From assembly GCA_023262645.1 (NCBI GenBank), contig JALRAA010000002.1, forward strand, positions 275-23,247: a stretch of 22,973 nucleotides of DNA, written 5' to 3'. The DNA comes from Burkholderiaceae bacterium (GTDB taxonomy: Bacteria > Pseudomonadota > Gammaproteobacteria > Burkholderiales > Burkholderiaceae_C). The translations under genes were made by a program, and so were the position numbers. Position 1 is the stretch's first letter, and every line of letters starts with the position of its first letter. Under the pieces are notes generated by a model. The model was not told the origin of the DNA. It worked only from the letters and a program-made list of their open reading frames with translations, and made no database searches. Of the stretch, positions 1 through 7,119 are shown in pieces.

Positions 1-36
1 CGGATCGACGCGGTCATCGCACGCGCAGGTCAGGCG

Positions 37-354
37 TCAGATCAGCTTGACCAGCTGCTTGCCGAAGTTACGGCCTTGCAGCAGGCCGATGAACGCATCG
101 GGTGCCGAGGCCAGCCCTTGCGCCACCGAGCATGCTGTGCGCAATCCCGTGAAAGCCCCGGGCCCGCGTCCAAATGCAATCGCTTGCAATGACGCCATCG
201 GCAATTCGGCTTGCACCAGCAATGCCAATACCGCGTCGATCACTGTCCCCGATGCTTGCGCCCCAGCCAAGCCGTGGTGCGTGAAAACGCGGTCTTCATG
301 TTGCACGGCCAGCGACAGGCGATCGGTGCTGCAATCCAAGGCCAACAATTTCAT
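37..354 (-). pseudogene. tsaB: tsaB 5' portion joined in frame to the 3' tail of a medium-chain reductase gene
   Basis: The first ~82 residues are a clear TsaB N-terminus: MKLLALDCSTDRLSLAV at the start and FGRGPGAFTGLR at 61-72, the ASKHA-fold region of the partner of TsaD in tRNA t6A37 synthesis. Full TsaB is usually 220-240 residues; this reading frame has 105. From about G80-L81-A82 (bases 109-117) it stops resembling TsaB and reads SAPDAFIGLLQGRNFGK, which matches the C-terminal tail of zinc-free medium-chain reductases of the CurA/YncB type, followed by a TGA. The start chosen is the ATG at 354, which overlaps the stop of the upstream permease gene as ATGA; an upstream in-frame codon at 369 is less likely. 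TsaB is normally essential, so this is either a genuine deletion fusion with another copy elsewhere, or an assembly join. The split identity is seen in the sequence; the cause is inference. Confidence 0.72.
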
Positions 355-1337
355 GCTGCAGGCTTCCAACTCACAGAACGCGGTGTTTGCACCCCAAACA
401 CAATGCCCAGCGTGACCAACGACAAGCCGAGTAAGACCTGCCAGCTCAAGGGCTCACCCAGCCAAAAAACCGCGCCCACTGCCGACAGACCAGGTACCAG
501 CGAAGTCAACATGGTCGAGCGCACCGGGCCATAAGCGCGGATCATCAGCGTGAAACTGATGCCAGACAACACCACCGATCCACCGCCTTGGAACAACGCT
601 TGCCACAGCACTTCTTGCCAAGGGGCGGTCCACAAGTGGGTGGTCAACACCCCCACACTGCACAGCAATGCATACAGCGGCACAAAACTGAAAAAAGCAA
701 AACACGTGATCGCCATGGTGGCTGGTACGGGCTGTAGTTGGTACCGACGGCTGAGCACGCTGTAGGTTGACCAACAAGCGCTGGCCGCCATGAACAACAG
801 GTCTCCTATCCACACCGTGCCACCATCGAAGGCATGCCACAAACTGCTGCCGCCCACGAGCAAATCGCCGGACAAAATCATGGCCAATCCCAGTAGCCGG
901 TAACCGTGCAACCGTTCACCCAATAAAAACACCGCCAACACACTGGTCCACAAGGGCAAGCTGCCCGGCATCAACACCGAACCGTGCGCGGCAGGTGCAA
1001 AAAAGAAGCCGCTGTAAGCGAACACAGCATAGGCAAAGCCACCAAAAAACCCAGTCACCACGGTGATGCGCCAAGGCAAGGGTGACAAACCACCGAACGA
1101 ACCGGTGTGGGGTTGCACGCGCCGTTGTTGCCGCACCGTCCACCATGACCATGGCAACAAAATGACACTGGCGCCGACGATGCGGGCCCACGTGATGTCC
1201 AACGGCAACAAAGTATGTTGTGCAGAAGCGCGCGCAATGATGATGAAAGCGGTCCAAATGGTGACGGTGACCAGCGCGGCCCACAAACCGCTGCGAGGTG
1301 AATGGCCACTGAGCAGCTGTTTCATGAAAGATTGCAT
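351..1337 (-). CDS. EamA/DMT-family inner-membrane permease
   Basis: A 328-residue very hydrophobic protein with about ten predicted membrane segments arranged as two EamA repeats. Each repeat ends with the family's Gly-Glu signature: LLGERL in the first half and WLGEPL in the second. Family members export or import small metabolites such as amino acids; the substrate cannot be read from sequence. I chose the ATG at 1337 because it lies six bases after a GATAAT element; an ATG at 1325 is also possible, while the longest frame (from 1388) would run into the divergent dacB start. The stop overlaps the tsaB start (ATGA), so the two are probably co-transcribed and translationally coupled. No clear Shine-Dalgarno is visible. 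Confidence 0.85.
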   Translation of the reverse strand: MQSFMKQLLSGHSPRSGLWAALVTVTIWTAFIIIARASAQHTLLPLDITWARIVGASVILLPWSWWTVRQQRRVQPHTGSFGGLSPLPWRITVVTGFFGGFAYAVFAYSGFFFAPAAHGSVLMPGSLPLWTSVLAVFLLGERLHGYRLLGLAMILSGDLLVGGSSLWHAFDGGTVWIGDLLFMAASACWSTYSVLSRRYQLQPVPATMAITCFAFFSFVPLYALLCSVGVLTTHLWTAPWQEVLWQALFQGGGSVVLSGISFTLMIRAYGPVRSTMLTSLVPGLSAVGAVFWLGEPLSWQVLLGLSLVTLGIVFGVQTPRSVSWKPAA

Positions 1338-1343
1338 GCCAGC

Positions 1344-1375
1344 ATTATCTGTGCTGGGTCGACCCGTTTGATAAT
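1344..1375. promoter_or_regulatory. Symmetric divergent promoter/operator candidate between the EamA gene and dacB
   Basis: The 44-bp gap between the two start codons is a near mirror image. GATAAT occurs on the plus strand at 1370-1375 and on the minus strand at 1344-1349, and a perfect palindrome GGGTCGACCC sits between them at 1356-1365. On each strand exactly six bases separate GATAAT from the ATG. If these are -10 elements, both transcripts would start at or very near the A of the start codon, so both would be leaderless. This fits the lack of a Shine-Dalgarno before either gene. No convincing -35 hexamer is visible, so the promoter reading is inference. Confidence 0.35.
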
Positions 1376-1381
1376 CGACAC

Positions 1382-2800
1382 ATGACATGGCGTTTGTTCA
1401 CAATCCTTTGGCATGTTGTCGCCGTGGCTGGTGTGGCTGGGGCAGTTCATGCACAACCGGTTCACACGCTGCCGCTCAGCGTGCAAGAAGCTCTGAATGC
1501 GGCGCGACTGCCACCCGAATCCCTGAGCGTGGTGGTGTTGCCTGTGCAAACGGCGCCGCCGCGTTTGCAGCACCAAGCCGCCGTACCGCGCAACCCTGCG
1601 TCGTTGATGAAATTGGTCACCACCACGGCCGCCTTGGATTTGTTGGGCCCAGCGTTCACTTGGCGCACGCCGGTGTTTTTAGAGGGCCAATTGCGCGACG
1701 GTGTCTGGCAGGGCAATGTCTACATACAGGGCAGTGGCGACCCGCGCTTAGGGGTTGAGCAATTGTGGTTGCTGATGCGCCGCATACAAGCATTGGGCAT
1801 ACGCCAGATCCAAGGCGACATCGTGCTCGACCGCAGCGTCTTCAGTGTGCCGGCCCAAGACCCGGGGGGTTTTGATGGCGAGCCCTTGCGGCCTTACAAC
1901 GCTGCGCCAGATGCGCTGCTGATCAATTTCAAATCGTTGCTGGTGCAATTTGTGCCAGACCCTGCGCACAAAGTGGCGCGGGTTCACATAGAGCCGCCGT
2001 TGGCAGGTGTGAAATGGCCTGCCACCGTGCCATTGAGCGCAGGGGATTGCAACGATTACCGCACCGGTTTGAAAGCCGACTTTCAGCAAGCTTTGTCCAT
2101 CGGTTTTGCGGGTACTTATCCGCTGTCTTGCGGCGAAAAAACCTGGCCAGTGGCGTACAGCGACCCTTTGCAATTTGCGTCTCGCGCCGTCGGAGGTATG
2201 TGGTTGCAACTCGGTGGGCAACTCAGCGGCAGCGTGCGCGATGGGTCGGTACCCAGTGGTGCCAAGCCCGTGTTGACGCACGAATCCGCCACCTTGGCAG
2301 AGTTGGTGCGTGACATCAACAAATTCAGCAACAACGTGATGGCAGACCAAGTCTTTTTGACATTGGGCGCACAAAAACGCGGTAACGGCAACGCCAACAC
2401 CGCCTCAGACACAGTGAATACCTGGTGGCGTGAACGTTTACCCCTGGCAGAACCCCCTTTGCTGGACAAAGGCTCTGGCTTGAGCCGTGACGCGCGAATC
2501 ACGGCGCAGTCCATGGCCTATTTGTTGCAATGGGCGTGGGGCCAAGGCTTCATGCCGGAGTTGATGGCGTCGTTGCCGATCACCGGTTTGGATGGCACGC
2601 TCAAGCGCAGCAAAAGCAGCGCCATGGCGCATTTGAAAACCGGCAGCCTGCGCGATGTCATGGGCATCGCCGGTTATGTCGATGCTGCCCAGGGTCAGCG
2701 TTTTGTGTTGGTGGCCATGGTCAACCATGCCCATGCCAACCAAGCCCGCCCAGTGATGGATGCGTTGATTGATTGGACCGCAGGCAAAGACAACCGATAA
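1382..2800 (+). CDS. dacB: D-alanyl-D-alanine carboxypeptidase/endopeptidase, PBP4 type (peptidase S13)
   Basis: A 472-residue periplasmic low-molecular-weight penicillin-binding protein that trims or cleaves D-Ala peptide bonds in peptidoglycan. The N-terminus is a signal peptide (hydrophobic stretch about 7-21, likely cleavage after AVHA near residue 24). All three catalytic motifs of the serine penicillin-recognising fold are present in order: SLMK at 74-77, SNN at 316-318 and KTG at 419-421. The large insert between the first two motifs, and the length, match the S13/PBP4 family. The start at 1382 places the signal peptide at the very N-terminus. The gene is divergent from the EamA gene and is followed after 73 bp by a lipoprotein gene on the same strand. 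Confidence 0.95.
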   Translation: MTWRLFTILWHVVAVAGVAGAVHAQPVHTLPLSVQEALNAARLPPESLSVVVLPVQTAPPRLQHQAAVPRNPASLMKLVTTTAALDLLGPAFTWRTPVFLEGQLRDGVWQGNVYIQGSGDPRLGVEQLWLLMRRIQALGIRQIQGDIVLDRSVFSVPAQDPGGFDGEPLRPYNAAPDALLINFKSLLVQFVPDPAHKVARVHIEPPLAGVKWPATVPLSAGDCNDYRTGLKADFQQALSIGFAGTYPLSCGEKTWPVAYSDPLQFASRAVGGMWLQLGGQLSGSVRDGSVPSGAKPVLTHESATLAELVRDINKFSNNVMADQVFLTLGAQKRGNGNANTASDTVNTWWRERLPLAEPPLLDKGSGLSRDARITAQSMAYLLQWAWGQGFMPELMASLPITGLDGTLKRSKSSAMAHLKTGSLRDVMGIAGYVDAAQGQRFVLVAMVNHAHANQARPVMDALIDWTAGKDNR

Positions 2801-2873
2801 AAACCATTTATTCAACAAAAACCAAATTCAGATTTAACAAAATCAAAGCGTTGAAATTGTCCAATGGCCAAGA

Positions 2874-3338
2874 ATGAACACAACGCGATGGATGGCAAGC
2901 TGGTGTGCTTTGGGTGTGATGCTGTGGTTGTCCGGTTGCAGCCGTTTAAAACCGCAGGCGCCCAGCAGTTATGCGGTGGATACCCAAACCGTGTGGCACA
3001 CCATCGAGTTGACCAGCGACGGCACGTACTACGGCGTGGATACCCAAGGTGTATCGCGCAACGGCCCATTTCGCACCGTGTGGTTACAAAAACGCTCTGC
3101 CAACAGCCCTTACCTGTATGAACAATGGCAAATCAGTGTGCATTGTGCCGACCGGCAATGGCTGTGGCTGCTGCGCACGGTGGTGGAGAACAACCACATC
3201 AAAGCCATCGAACACGACGTGACGCAGGGCTGGGACGGCCTCTTGCTGAAAAAACCGCAAACCCTGACATGGCTGTCGGTCCATGCCGGCAGCAAAGAAG
3301 AGAAAGTGCTGCAAGCGGTGTGCGTCAACAGGCGCTGA
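2874..3338 (+). CDS. Small predicted lipoprotein, possibly of the surface-adhesin E type
   Basis: A 154-residue protein with a lipoprotein signal: a hydrophobic stretch followed by the lipobox LSGC with the lipidated cysteine at residue 22. The mature part has alternating strand-like segments (TSDGTYYGVD, VWLQKR, YEQWQISVHCADRQW). This pattern resembles Pfam's surface-adhesin protein E group: short secreted proteins with a yyvD motif and a conserved Cys near a CaxR/W segment. That family link is a judgement from pattern, not a search. There are two more cysteines, one in SVHCAD and one near the end (QAVCVN), which could form a disulphide. It follows dacB with a 73-bp AT-rich gap and converges on sua5 with 31 bp between stops. 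Function unknown. Confidence 0.8.
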   Translation: MNTTRWMASWCALGVMLWLSGCSRLKPQAPSSYAVDTQTVWHTIELTSDGTYYGVDTQGVSRNGPFRTVWLQKRSANSPYLYEQWQISVHCADRQWLWLLRTVVENNHIKAIEHDVTQGWDGLLLKKPQTLTWLSVHAGSKEEKVLQAVCVNRR

Positions 3339-3343
3339 CCCAG

Positions 3344-3368
3344 CGCCCCTGTGCAAAAACCTGGGGCG
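3344..3368. terminator. Weak hairpin between convergent genes
   Basis: CGCCCC (3344-3349) and GGGGCG (3363-3368) can pair around a 13-base loop in the 31-bp gap between the stops of the lipoprotein gene (plus) and sua5 (minus). Position suggests a shared terminator, but the stem is only six pairs and there is no T-run after it on either strand, so support is weak. Confidence 0.25.
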
Positions 3369-3369
3369 G

Positions 3370-4368
3370 TCAGTGCGGTGAAGCGGGGTGGCTGGCGCGT
3401 TGTAAACGGTCACGCACACCGTCCCATGCTTCCGCATCCGGCGGTGTTTCCACCCAAATATGGTCCACCCCCGTCGCATCCAGCGAGCGCAATTGGGCAA
3501 ACAAGTCGTGTGCGCAGTCGGCAGGCAGCGCAGGCATGGCCCGCCACAGCACACTGTCCGGCAGCGACAACGGTGTGCGAGACCACACCGCCAGTCGGCC
3601 AGGGCATGTGGCAGCGAATTGTTCGATCTGTGGGCCTGTGTACAAATGCACACGGGCACGCGGGGCGTAATGCGATGCCAGCGTTCCCGGTGCCGCAGGC
3701 GTTGATGCTGAAGGTTCGGGTTGCGCCCGCAGCACGGGTTGACCGGCCAGCTGCGAGAGTTGGGCCACTTGCAACATGCCGGGACGCAACAGCACCGGCC
3801 TACCTTGGCTGATGTCGACGATGGTGGACTCGATGCCCACTTGGCAAGCACCGCCATCGAGCAACGTCAGATCGGGAAACGCTTCCCGCACATGCTGAGC
3901 GGTGGTCGGTGACACTTTGCCAAACAAATTGGCGCTGGGTGCCGCCACCCCTTTGACGCCCAAATGCCAAGCGTGTTGCAGCAGTTTCAACGCCAAGGGA
4001 TGGGACGGACAACGCAAGGCAATGGTCGGGTGTCCACCCGCCGCAGCCTCAGCCACACCTTCGCGGCGTTGGAGAATCAACGTGAGCGGCCCTGGCCAAT
4101 AGGCATCCATCAAGGCTTGCGCACACGCAGGAATGTTTTGGGCAAATTCGCTCACATGGGATGCGCTGGCCACATGCACGATCAACGGATGGTTGGCTGG
4201 CCGCCCCTTGGCTTTGAACACGGCAGCAACCGCTTCTGGCTGGAGGGCATCGGCGGCCAATCCGTAGACCGTTTCGGTGGGCAAGCCGAGCAATTCACCG
4301 CGTGCCAACGTGTGCGCCGCGTATGCAATGTCTGCATCGCTGTCGCCCAGCATCCGCGCAGCTGTCAT
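3370..4368 (-). CDS. sua5: L-threonylcarbamoyladenylate synthase, long Sua5/YwlC form
   Basis: This cytoplasmic enzyme makes threonylcarbamoyl-AMP from threonine, bicarbonate and ATP, the first step of tRNA t6A37 modification. The YrdC/Sua5 domain fills about residues 10-200: LPTETVYGLAADA, KGRPANHPLIVHV, YWPGPLTLIL, GVAAPSANLFGKVS and GIESTIVD are all family hallmarks. A linker and a C-terminal Sua5 domain with SHYAPRARV follow, so this is the 330-residue long form rather than short TsaC. The start at 4368 is chosen because its ATG overlaps the purK stop as ATGA; a much longer open frame upstream is only a shadow of purK, and an ATG three codons upstream is also possible. It acts in the same pathway as the broken tsaB at the left edge. 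Confidence 0.95.
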   Translation of the reverse strand: MTAARMLGDSDADIAYAAHTLARGELLGLPTETVYGLAADALQPEAVAAVFKAKGRPANHPLIVHVASASHVSEFAQNIPACAQALMDAYWPGPLTLILQRREGVAEAAAGGHPTIALRCPSHPLALKLLQHAWHLGVKGVAAPSANLFGKVSPTTAQHVREAFPDLTLLDGGACQVGIESTIVDISQGRPVLLRPGMLQVAQLSQLAGQPVLRAQPEPSASTPAAPGTLASHYAPRARVHLYTGPQIEQFAATCPGRLAVWSRTPLSLPDSVLWRAMPALPADCAHDLFAQLRSLDATGVDHIWVETPPDAEAWDGVRDRLQRASHPASPH

Positions 4369-5558
4369 GCCGCCCATCCGAGCATGGCGGCCACTTGCGC
4401 ACCGACCGTGCGCGCTTGGGTGATGCTGCTGGCTGTGATGGTGATGTGTCCCATTTTTCGACCGGGACGCGCGTCGGTTTTGCCATACATATGCAGATGC
4501 ACGCCGGGCAAAGCCAACATGGCGGCCCAATCGGGGGCTTGGTCGTTGCGGCCACCCAGCCACCAAACATCGCCCAATACATTCAGCATGACGCATGGAC
4601 TGTGCAAACGAGGCTGTGTCAAAGGCAGGCCAGCCATGCAGCGCACTTGCAACGCAAACTGCGACAGGTCACAACTGTCGATACTGTGGTGTCCGCTGTT
4701 GTGCGGCCTAGGCGCTATTTCGTTGACCACCAATGGCCCTAACGCGTCCTTGTCGGGCCCGTCTTGCAGCATGAAAAATTCGACACACAGCACGCCGACG
4801 TAATCGAGTTCGCGGGCGATGTGTGTGGCGGCGTCTATGGCATGTTGCGCTGTAGCGGCAGGCAAGGCGTCTTCAAATACTTCAGTGATGGCAAGAATAC
4901 CGTCGCGATGCTGGTTGAGTTGCACCGGCAAATACACGCAGTCGCCGTCCTGCCCACGCGCCAACACGACCGAGCATTCGCCTGCCAATGGCAAGCGTTT
5001 TTCGAGGATGCAAACCACATCGGCATGGCCGTTTTGTAACTGCGCCAAGGCCGCAGCCAATTCGGTGCGTGTGTTCACCCTGACTTGGCCTTTGCCGTCA
5101 TAACCCAAGCGCGTGGTTTTCAAGATGCCTGGCAAGAGATGGTTGGGAACGGTTGGCAAATCGTCGGCATGGGCCAGCACGTGGTGCGGTGCGACAGGTA
5201 CACCGCAACGCACAAAATGGGCTTTTTCCAAAGCGCGGTCTTGCGCCACTTGCACCGCCGCCGGACTGGGCGACACCGGCAGATGGGCTTGTAACTGCGC
5301 CAGCGCCTGCGCCGGCACGTTTTCGAATTCGGTGGTGACGGCTTGGCATTCGCTGGCCAGGCGAGCCAGACCTTGCGGGTCGAGGTATGCGGTGGGCACG
5401 TGCACATGGCTGATCAAACCCGCTGGGCTGTGGACATCCGGGTCGAGCACGGCGGTGCGATAACCCATGCTTTGCGCCGCATGGGACCACATGCGCGCCA
5501 ATTGGCCGCCACCCAGCACCCCCAGCGTGGCACCGGGTTGCAATGCAAGCCGGGTCAT
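4365..5558 (-). CDS. purK: N5-carboxyaminoimidazole ribonucleotide synthase
   Basis: A 397-residue ATP-grasp enzyme that carboxylates AIR at N5 using ATP and bicarbonate, giving N5-CAIR for PurE. The N-terminal nucleotide-binding loop GVLGGGQLARM is at about 13-23; TEFENVP, the ATP-grasp segment TTRLGYDGKGQ, LEKRLPLAGECSVV and the C-terminal metal/phosphate region VNEIAPRPHNSGH follow in order. Length is normal for the family. Both ends overlap neighbours by four bases (ATGA): its start with the purE stop and its stop with the sua5 start. The three genes are therefore probably one transcript with coupled translation. Confidence 0.97.
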   Translation of the reverse strand: MTRLALQPGATLGVLGGGQLARMWSHAAQSMGYRTAVLDPDVHSPAGLISHVHVPTAYLDPQGLARLASECQAVTTEFENVPAQALAQLQAHLPVSPSPAAVQVAQDRALEKAHFVRCGVPVAPHHVLAHADDLPTVPNHLLPGILKTTRLGYDGKGQVRVNTRTELAAALAQLQNGHADVVCILEKRLPLAGECSVVLARGQDGDCVYLPVQLNQHRDGILAITEVFEDALPAATAQHAIDAATHIARELDYVGVLCVEFFMLQDGPDKDALGPLVVNEIAPRPHNSGHHSIDSCDLSQFALQVRCMAGLPLTQPRLHSPCVMLNVLGDVWWLGGRNDQAPDWAAMLALPGVHLHMYGKTDARPGRKMGHITITASSITQARTVGAQVAAMLGWAA

Positions 5559-6049
5559 GCCTGTGGTGGCAGGGTCATTTGCCGCGCTGCCTGCGTTTGC
5601 TGTTGGCGATAGGTTTGCAAGGCTTGTTGCAGATCTGGCCGGTGCAAAGCCAACATGGCCACCGCAAACAAAGCGGCATTGGCTGCGCCCGCAGCGCCAA
5701 TGGCAAAGGTGGCCACCGGAATGCCTTTGGGCATTTGCACGATGCTGTGCAGGGAATCTATGCCTTGCAAATGCTTGCTGGGCACCGGCACGCCAAGCAC
5801 AGGCACGGTGGTTTTGGCCGCCAACATGCCCGGCAAATGGGCAGCGCCTCCGGCCCCGGCAATGATGGCTTGCAATCCCCGCGATTGCGCCGAAGCGGCG
5901 TACTCGAACATGTCGTCAGGCATGCGGTGGGCAGACACCACGCGTGTTTCGTGCGCGACGCCAAAAGACTGCAACAGTTCGACTGCATGTTGCATGGTGT
6001 CCCAGTCAGAACTGGAGCCCATGACAACACCGACAAGAAAAGAGGCCAT
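5555..6049 (-). CDS. purE: N5-carboxyaminoimidazole ribonucleotide mutase
   Basis: A 164-residue class I PurE that moves the carboxylate of N5-CAIR to C4, giving CAIR, the substrate of PurC. Diagnostic segments are GSSSDW at 11-16, SAHRMP with the catalytic-type histidine at residue 41, and GAGGAAHLPG at about 65-74. Length is typical. It is the first gene of the purE-purK-sua5 group and is divergent from the thioredoxin-TPR gene. The 107-bp gap upstream must hold promoters for both directions, but I could not pick convincing boxes. Confidence 0.97.
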   Translation of the reverse strand: MASFLVGVVMGSSSDWDTMQHAVELLQSFGVAHETRVVSAHRMPDDMFEYAASAQSRGLQAIIAGAGGAAHLPGMLAAKTTVPVLGVPVPSKHLQGIDSLHSIVQMPKGIPVATFAIGAAGAANAALFAVAMLALHRPDLQQALQTYRQQQTQAARQMTLPPQA

Positions 6050-6156
6050 GATGTGGGGCAGTTGAACTGCGGGTAAGCTTGCGGTTGAACGATGTGCAGG
6101 CCATGTACGCCTTGCACGGTAGAGTGACGGATTTTATTCCTGCGGACCTGACACCC

Positions 6157-7113
6157 ATGATTGATGTGACTGTTGAGAATTTTGAGGCCGAAGTGATTTT
6201 GGCGTCGACCGAATTGCCTGTGCTGGTGGACTTTTGGGCGCCTTGGTGCGGTCCATGCAAATCGCTGGGCCCGGTATTGGAAAAATTGGAAGCGGAATAC
6301 GCTGGCCGCTTCAAATTGGTGAAGATCAATTCAGACGATGAACAGCAACTCTCGCAAGCCTTTGGCATTCGCAGCATTCCCACCTGTGTGCTGATGAAAG
6401 GCGGCAAGCCCGCTGACGGTTTCATGGGCGCGTTGCCCGAGGGCAAAGTGCGCGAGTTCTTAGACAAACACGTGCCCGGCGAAGAAGCGTTGATCGCCGA
6501 ACAAGACGTGAACGCCGCCGAGGCGTTGCTGGCCGAGGGCAATGCCGATGCCGCATTGGCCAAGTTGCAAGAAGCGCTGGCGGTCAACCCGGCCAATGAC
6601 GACGCACGCTACGAATATGTGAAATTGCTGATGGCGGTGGGCGAGTTGGACAAGGCCCAGTCGGCGCTGGCACCCGCCATGGCGCAAATCCCTTTGCAGT
6701 TGCGTTTCGAAGCACTCCACCATTGGGGCCAAGCCTTGCAATTTGCACACGCCGATGAACGTGCCCAATGGCCGATGTCGCAGTTGGATGCCTTGATCGA
6801 CAAAAACAAACGCGATTTCGATACCCGCTTGGCCAAGGCCCGTTTGCTGATGGCAGCCGCTGAATGGACAGCTGCCATGGACGAGTTGTTGGAAATTGTC
6901 ATGCGCGACAAAACCTGGAACGACCAAGTGGCGCGCAAAAACATCGTGGCCATTTTGGAGTTGCTCACACCCCCCAAGCCCAAAGGTGAACAAGCGGTGC
7001 CCGGAAAAAGTGCAGGGGGTATCGAATTGACCGGCAAGGCCGCTGCCCTGGACGATCCGCAAGCCGAATTGCTGTCTCGTTATCGCCGTAAATTGAGCAT
7101 GGCGCTGAACTGA
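6157..7113 (+). CDS. cnoX: Thioredoxin-TPR co-chaperone of the CnoX/YbbN family
   Basis: A 318-residue cytoplasmic protein. Residues 1-110 are a thioredoxin fold with the redox motif CGPC at 31-34 (PWCGPCKS) and the cis-proline segment SIPT. The remainder is helical and TPR-like (EALLAEGNADAALAKLQEALAVNPAND is the clearest repeat). Chaperedoxins of this family hold unfolded proteins and pass them to GroEL/DnaK under oxidative stress. E. coli CnoX has lost the CxxC pair, whereas this protein keeps it, so redox activity is expected. The open frame extends upstream to 6079, but the family normally begins MIDVTxxNFE, so I chose the ATG at 6157. It ends six bases before the convergent purC stop. 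Confidence 0.92.
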   Translation: MIDVTVENFEAEVILASTELPVLVDFWAPWCGPCKSLGPVLEKLEAEYAGRFKLVKINSDDEQQLSQAFGIRSIPTCVLMKGGKPADGFMGALPEGKVREFLDKHVPGEEALIAEQDVNAAEALLAEGNADAALAKLQEALAVNPANDDARYEYVKLLMAVGELDKAQSALAPAMAQIPLQLRFEALHHWGQALQFAHADERAQWPMSQLDALIDKNKRDFDTRLAKARLLMAAAEWTAAMDELLEIVMRDKTWNDQVARKNIVAILELLTPPKPKGEQAVPGKSAGGIELTGKAAALDDPQAELLSRYRRKLSMALN

Positions 7114-7119
7114 CCGGTA

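Noticed and set aside
1..189. Open plus-strand frame with a coiled-coil-like beginning (RIDAVIARAGQ)
   Set aside because: It is antisense to the recognisable reductase tail and tsaB segment and has no start or further homology. A minus-strand ATG at base 17 could start another gene, but only five codons are visible.
2976..3047. 12-base direct repeat GTGGATACCCAA spaced exactly 60 bases apart in the lipoprotein gene
   Set aside because: Similarity ends at once on both sides; it encodes a short VDTQ coincidence, not an internal duplication.
4369..4596. Long N-terminal extension of Sua5 with a histidine-rich stretch
   Set aside because: It lies entirely within purK in another frame; the ATGA overlap and family alignment put the Sua5 start at 4368.
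6050..6156. Possible sigma70 promoter for the cnoX gene (TTGCAC at 6112-6117)
   Set aside because: No acceptable -10 hexamer lies at a proper distance, so I did not list it.
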